Source of the DNA: Pyrocephalus nanus
Taxonomy: Eukaryota; Chordata; Aves; Passeriformes; Tyrannidae
DNA: 64,000 nt
Direction of reading: 5' to 3'
Assembly: GCA_038380795.1 (NCBI GenBank)
Contig: CM076266.1
Span: 29,028,145 to 29,092,144 of the forward strand
The notes below the pieces were generated by a model. That model did not search any database and was not told where the DNA came from. It worked only from the letters and a program-made list of their open reading frames with translations. This document shows, piece after piece, positions 60,301 to 64,000 of this stretch (position 1 is its first letter; each line of letters starts with the position of its first letter). The position numbers and the translations under genes are program-made.

Positions 60301-63300
60301 TATGTAAAATGTACAAAGCAGTTTAAATTATTTTTCAATTGACCACATATTTCTTCAGGCAATAGTTGTGCTACGCAAATAATTAGAACTTTATGTCTTA
60401 TCCAAACCCATGATTTCCACAGCAGAAACGCTAAGAAGATTTCTGACACTTGTCAGGGCCAGCTATGCAAATTTAGTTATGCTGCCATTTTGGGAATGAG
60501 AGCTGTAAATAATGGCAACCATGGAGAAGATGTTTTGTCACTGCAGAGACACTTAAAAATGATGAAAGGCATAATATTGCTGCGAGGAAGTGTCTGATCT
60601 ACTGCACATTTTCTTTGCATTTTTCTCTTTTCATTAATGAATGTTTTCTGTAGGAACTAAATGTTAAGTGCTTAGCCTCTTGTTCAGAACAATGCATATG
60701 TTCTTTTCTCTTAGTGTTTAAAAACCTTTGGGTAGGGGAATATAACCAAACAAATATGTGCGCTTTCTTTGTACCAGGGTTCAACTCCACCAATGACTGT
60801 CTTTAAAGGAAATAAAAGGCCATATCAGAAGGACTGTGTGCTTATTATCAATCATGACACTGGGGAATATGTGCTGGAAAAACTTAGTAGCAGCATTCAA
60901 GTCAAGAAAACAAGGTAAAGCTGGGGACAGGGTTGTTGATAGGATTAATTCTTGCTGAAGTTTGTTCTTCAGACTGTTTTTTGAAACGGAATTATTTTTT
61001 TTTATTTTGTGGTAATGTTTAATTACTAAGCCCTATGGGCTTTACATGGCAAATTATCATGTCCCAAGTATGAATCCAAGAGTAAAGAATTTGTAAATTC
61101 TCCACTGCTGAAATGACATAATTATGGTTTGTGATGAAACACCTCTGATGATTTGAGGCTTTAGAAGCTGGCTGAAGGATGGGATATATTTCAGGAATCT
61201 CTGGGTTACCCGAAAAAGACCGTGGAGATATTACACTGTCAGAAGGATCATTAGACTTCCTAGGTTTGTTCCCACAGATTCCTGTGGGAGTCATGATGTT
61301 TTAATAACATAATCTTAGGGAACAAGAAACACTCATCCCTGTATTGGATTAGTGATATATAAAGCAGAATGCAAGTACAGAGCCTCCAGCTGGTGAAGGG
61401 GTGGGGGCAACCGTAGAAAAAACGGTTGTGAGGTTTTTGCCTAGAAAAATTGCTGAAGCCGGAAATCCTTTTCAACCTAGTATTCCATATTTGACGCACA
61501 AATGCCACACAGTATGCAGTTGGAACATTTCTTAGCAGTCTTACTGCTCAGCAAGCACCTGAAGTCTCTGGATTGTGTTCTTTCAGCATCACTGGACCAC
61601 AGGTTATTTGAGATCTAAAGAGAAAGCAGTTATTTAAATGTCTCACGAAGAAGAAACTCCTTACCAGTTTTACTTAAAAAAACCCACATTATTGCAGTAT
61701 AGAACTCTTAGCTGCTGAAACCGTTAGAAATATGGGCTGCAGCGCATCAGTAGTTGGCTGGAGGTTTGCCAAGGACACCTTGAGTTCAAGGTAAATGGAC
61801 TGTAACAGTACTCTGAATCATTGATGTGAAAACTCATCCATGTGGCATTCATCTTGTCCAGTGGACATGAGCATATCCTAGATGAGACTTGAATTCCAAA
61901 TTTAAATTCTGCTGAACTTTATCCAGGTGAAGTTAAAGTCAGAGGCAGCAAATAAGTGCAGGACAGCCTGAGTTCAATCAGGTGTTTGGATACACTGAGT
62001 TTTGACTCTGGTGTGGAGAGAAATGTTTCAATTTTTCTCAAGCAGAGGCAGGGTAGTAAGAAATTGGGGTATCCCTGTTTTGAGGACTAGTGCTTTGCAA
62101 AGTCATTCATTTTCTAGATCAGAAGTGCCTTTTGTTTTCATGGCTATTCTAATCTGTATCGACCTGTTGACAGGCTGTGGGAACAGGTCTTTAGTGTTAG
62201 CACCTAGTGACATTCACAGGGGAGTAAGTGAACTTACTCTACATAAAACCTTCTGTTGTTCCAAGAGCATAATTACTACCAGAAACAGCCTTTGGCTTTT
62301 ATATTTCACGTGATACTGTGAGTATATTCCCAAATCCTCACTTCTGTTGTAGATAGACTGTGTAAACTGCTCTACTGTGGTATCTGATAGCTGCATGCCA
62401 TTGATGAATGAAGGGACTGAATGTAGAGTTCAGTGAGGCACAGAGATACCCAAGTACAGGCTGAATGCACTAGCTCAGGTACCACAAATGGTTTAGGTGA
62501 AGTCCCAGGAAGTTTGACATGGGCTACTTTAATTTGTCTCTCAGTGGGATTAGTTTACAGACACAAAGTGTAACACTGCTAAGTTAGGACCCTCCTAGAA
62601 CTGAGACTGAGCTCTAATATCCACACAGCTTGCTTCTGTGCTACACTGCATAAAGCCATATTCCCAAGGGCTTTGGTGTTATGTGATAAATACCCTGCAC
62701 CCTTTAACCTTGTTATGGTGTACCGTAAAGGAACCTATTTTGATTTTGTAGTTGTTTTTTGGGTTTTTTTTCTGCCAGGGTTATTGACTGTCCTACAGTC
62801 TCAATCACTTAACTTATTCAGTAAAAGGAAGAAATACCTGGTTTGAATTGAACAGCTAGGCATACTGTTATTCTGGAGACTATTTTCCACTAAGGAAACA
62901 GCTTAAACTATTTTTAAGGACTAACAGCAAGTGAATGAAAACCAGGAATTAAATGCTTGCATGCTGTATTTAGCAGTAAGAATGATTACTCTTGGCAGGT
63001 TGACCTCTAAGAGAGTTCAGTTTGAGATGATTTAATTGCAAGTGAGAAAATTGTTTCTTTTGCTGTGATTGTTTTAATCAGGATTTTGTTATGAGTGGAT
63101 TTGTAGTTACTTTAAATTACTATTCTTGATTTTTCTTTTTTAAAAATACCAATATTAATTACTAAATTAAAGCCTTCATTGCTTTTCAAGTAGAGAATTT
63201 GGCATCATTAAACCACATCTGGATTTGAAAATAGATTTTGTAAGGGTGTTGCAGTGTAGTTGTATATGTTTCTTTGTTATTGAAAGCAAATGTTACGTAC

Positions 63301-63615
63301 AGAAAGCTGTACTTCACTTTTATCATTATAAAACAAAGCAGAGATCTGTACAAAAGGAAGTCACCAGATGATGCATTAGTAGAGGGATATTGAAAAAGCT
63401 GAACGTGGTTGCACAGCATCACTGAATGTCTCTGGTTGTTTTTTTCAGAGCAGAGGGCAGCAGTAAGATCCAAGCCCGAATAGAACAACAGTCTGCCCGA
63501 GCATCTCAGCCTCCTTCGCAGTTCAGAGCCCCCACCAAGCCAGCAGTTGGACCTAAAACTTCGCCTCTGAAAGATAATCCTTCACCTGAGCCTCAGCTGG
63601 ATGACATTAAGAGAG
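54231..63615 (+). CDS. EAF1: EAF1 (ELL-associated factor 1), exons 1-4, 3' end outside the window
   Basis: The exons 54231-54333, 57370-57464, 60778-60914 and 63449-63615 join in frame into 167 complete residues plus the first base of the next codon. Sequence landmarks are [17 protein letters not shown], then [20 protein letters not shown], then [20 protein letters not shown] and [11 protein letters not shown], then [18 protein letters not shown]. These follow human EAF1 closely. The first 112 residues or so form the conserved EAF domain. EAF1 binds ELL/ELL2 and stimulates RNA polymerase II elongation in the nucleus, in super elongation complex settings (established knowledge). The stretch after QARIEQQ lacks the proline run of the human protein. 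The Ser/Asp-rich transactivation tail should lie past 64000. EAF2 is the paralogue, but the [12 protein letters not shown] region and the METTL6 neighbour identify EAF1. Confidence 0.96.
54334..57369 (+). other. EAF1: EAF1 intron 1
   Basis: About 3.0 kb. It begins within the CpG island and then becomes AT-rich. No transposon or coding segment recognised. Confidence 0.85.
57370..57464 (+). CDS. EAF1: EAF1 coding exon 2
   Basis: 95 bases complete the split Tyr codon and encode [19 protein letters not shown] through TITLPHIP. The acceptor is CTCTTCAG and the donor GTAAGT. The exon ends in phase 0. Confidence 0.96.
57465..60777 (+). other. EAF1: EAF1 intron 2
   Basis: About 3.3 kb. It contains a short minus-strand CR1 tail (about 59030-59172) and a short (TA)n run near 60289-60303. 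Nothing else recognised. Confidence 0.85.
59030..59172 (-). mobile_element. CR1 LINE 3'-tail fragment
   Basis: The plus strand reads tatggaatatcctgagttgg and then aagggacccacagggatcat. This is the reverse complement of a CR1 3' end, with the typical GATCCCTGTGGGTCCCTTCC sense sequence. A 64-codon frame across it is not a gene. It belongs to a different CR1 subfamily from the 49.5-kb copy, judging by the tail sequence. Confidence 0.82.
60778..60914 (+). CDS. EAF1: EAF1 coding exon 3
   Basis: 137 bases encode [20 protein letters not shown] through [10 protein letters not shown], plus two bases of a split Arg codon. The acceptor is TACCAG and the donor GTAAAG. This exon is the most conserved part of the ELL-binding EAF domain. 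Confidence 0.96.
60915..63448 (+). other. EAF1: EAF1 intron 3
   Basis: About 2.5 kb of non-coding sequence. No element recognised. Confidence 0.85.
63449..63615 (+). CDS. EAF1: EAF1 coding exon 4
   Basis: 167 bases run from the split Arg codon through [14 protein letters not shown] to [12 protein letters not shown], ending in phase 1 at the donor GTAAAA. The acceptor is TTTTTTTCAG. The linker [15 protein letters not shown] is shorter and less proline-rich than the human one. Confidence 0.95.
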
Positions 63616-64000
63616 GTAAAAAGGGTTTCCTGAGTTTTGGTTGGTTCTGTCTTTCTTCATACTAATAAAAACTGTGACTTTGCAATTTCTAAAAACATTC
63701 AGGAATTAAAAGATGGTACTTGACAGCTGTTTTGTCATCTTTATATCTTGTTTTAAGGCATCTTAGTGAATTATTTATTCTCCTTTGCTAGAATAGATAT
63801 TTATACTGCAGTCTTCCCTGGCATGAGAGAACTTCCTCTTTCTGGGTAATCTTCTGTCTTCCAAATTATTTCTCTGTTCTGAAAACAAGGAAAAAAAACC
63901 AAACAAACCTGAATTCAGAAACCTATAGCTGAGTGCTATACAAATTGCATGGGTGTCTTAGGCAACAACAATAACAAAAGCTAATGGTCCAAGATCTAGT
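63616..64000 (+). other. EAF1: EAF1 intron 4 (partial)
   Basis: Sequence after the exon 4 donor up to the window end. The next exon (expected to start with the remainder of a Glu codon and LRAEVD in human) is not seen. Confidence 0.8.

Noticed and set aside
1..64000. CRISPR arrays, operons, phage or bacterial mobile elements, tRNA or rRNA genes
   Set aside because: None seen. The window is an intron-rich vertebrate locus. No regularly spaced repeats or tRNA-like folds with A/B boxes were recognised by eye.

Overview
The window is vertebrate nuclear DNA, most probably from a bird. Its genes are multi-exon with GT/AG introns. Most of the sequence is non-coding, and the only interspersed repeats I recognise are CR1 LINEs, the dominant avian/reptilian retroposon. 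Three protein-coding genes can be assembled exon by exon. Their order, SH3BP5 (minus) - METTL6 (minus) - EAF1 (plus), matches my knowledge of human 3p25.

Region by region. (1) About 1-15.3 kb is the 5' end of SH3BP5 on the minus strand. Coding exons 1-3 (91 residues) lie at 14848-14928, 12662-12724 and 2300-2428, with a GC-rich promoter above exon 1. The rest of the gene lies beyond the left edge. (2) About 15.3-45.4 kb is an intergenic interval in which I find no gene. It holds two plus-strand CR1 copies (about 17.6-18.5 kb and 37.4-38.8 kb), a short two-copy duplication near 19.1/19.9 kb and simple repeats. (3) 45.4-54 kb is METTL6 on the minus strand, with a complete CDS of five coding exons (294 codons plus stop). 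Its introns carry a minus-strand CR1 tail and a pair of perfect hairpins. (4) About 53.7-54.65 kb is a GC-rich island that looks like a shared bidirectional promoter, with two facing ETS-type sites. (5) 54.2-64 kb is EAF1 on the plus strand, exons 1-4 (167 complete residues). Its last exons lie beyond the right edge.

The genes do not form an operon or one pathway. SH3BP5 is a Rab11 exchange factor and JNK/BTK adaptor, METTL6 is a tRNA-Ser m3C methyltransferase, and EAF1 is a cofactor of the ELL transcription elongation factors. METTL6 and EAF1 probably share a promoter. I found no undescribed system. The most notable local features are a (GAAA)15 microsatellite forming the polypyrimidine tract of the SH3BP5 exon 2 acceptor, the paired hairpins in a METTL6 intron, and the two ETS sites between METTL6 and EAF1.
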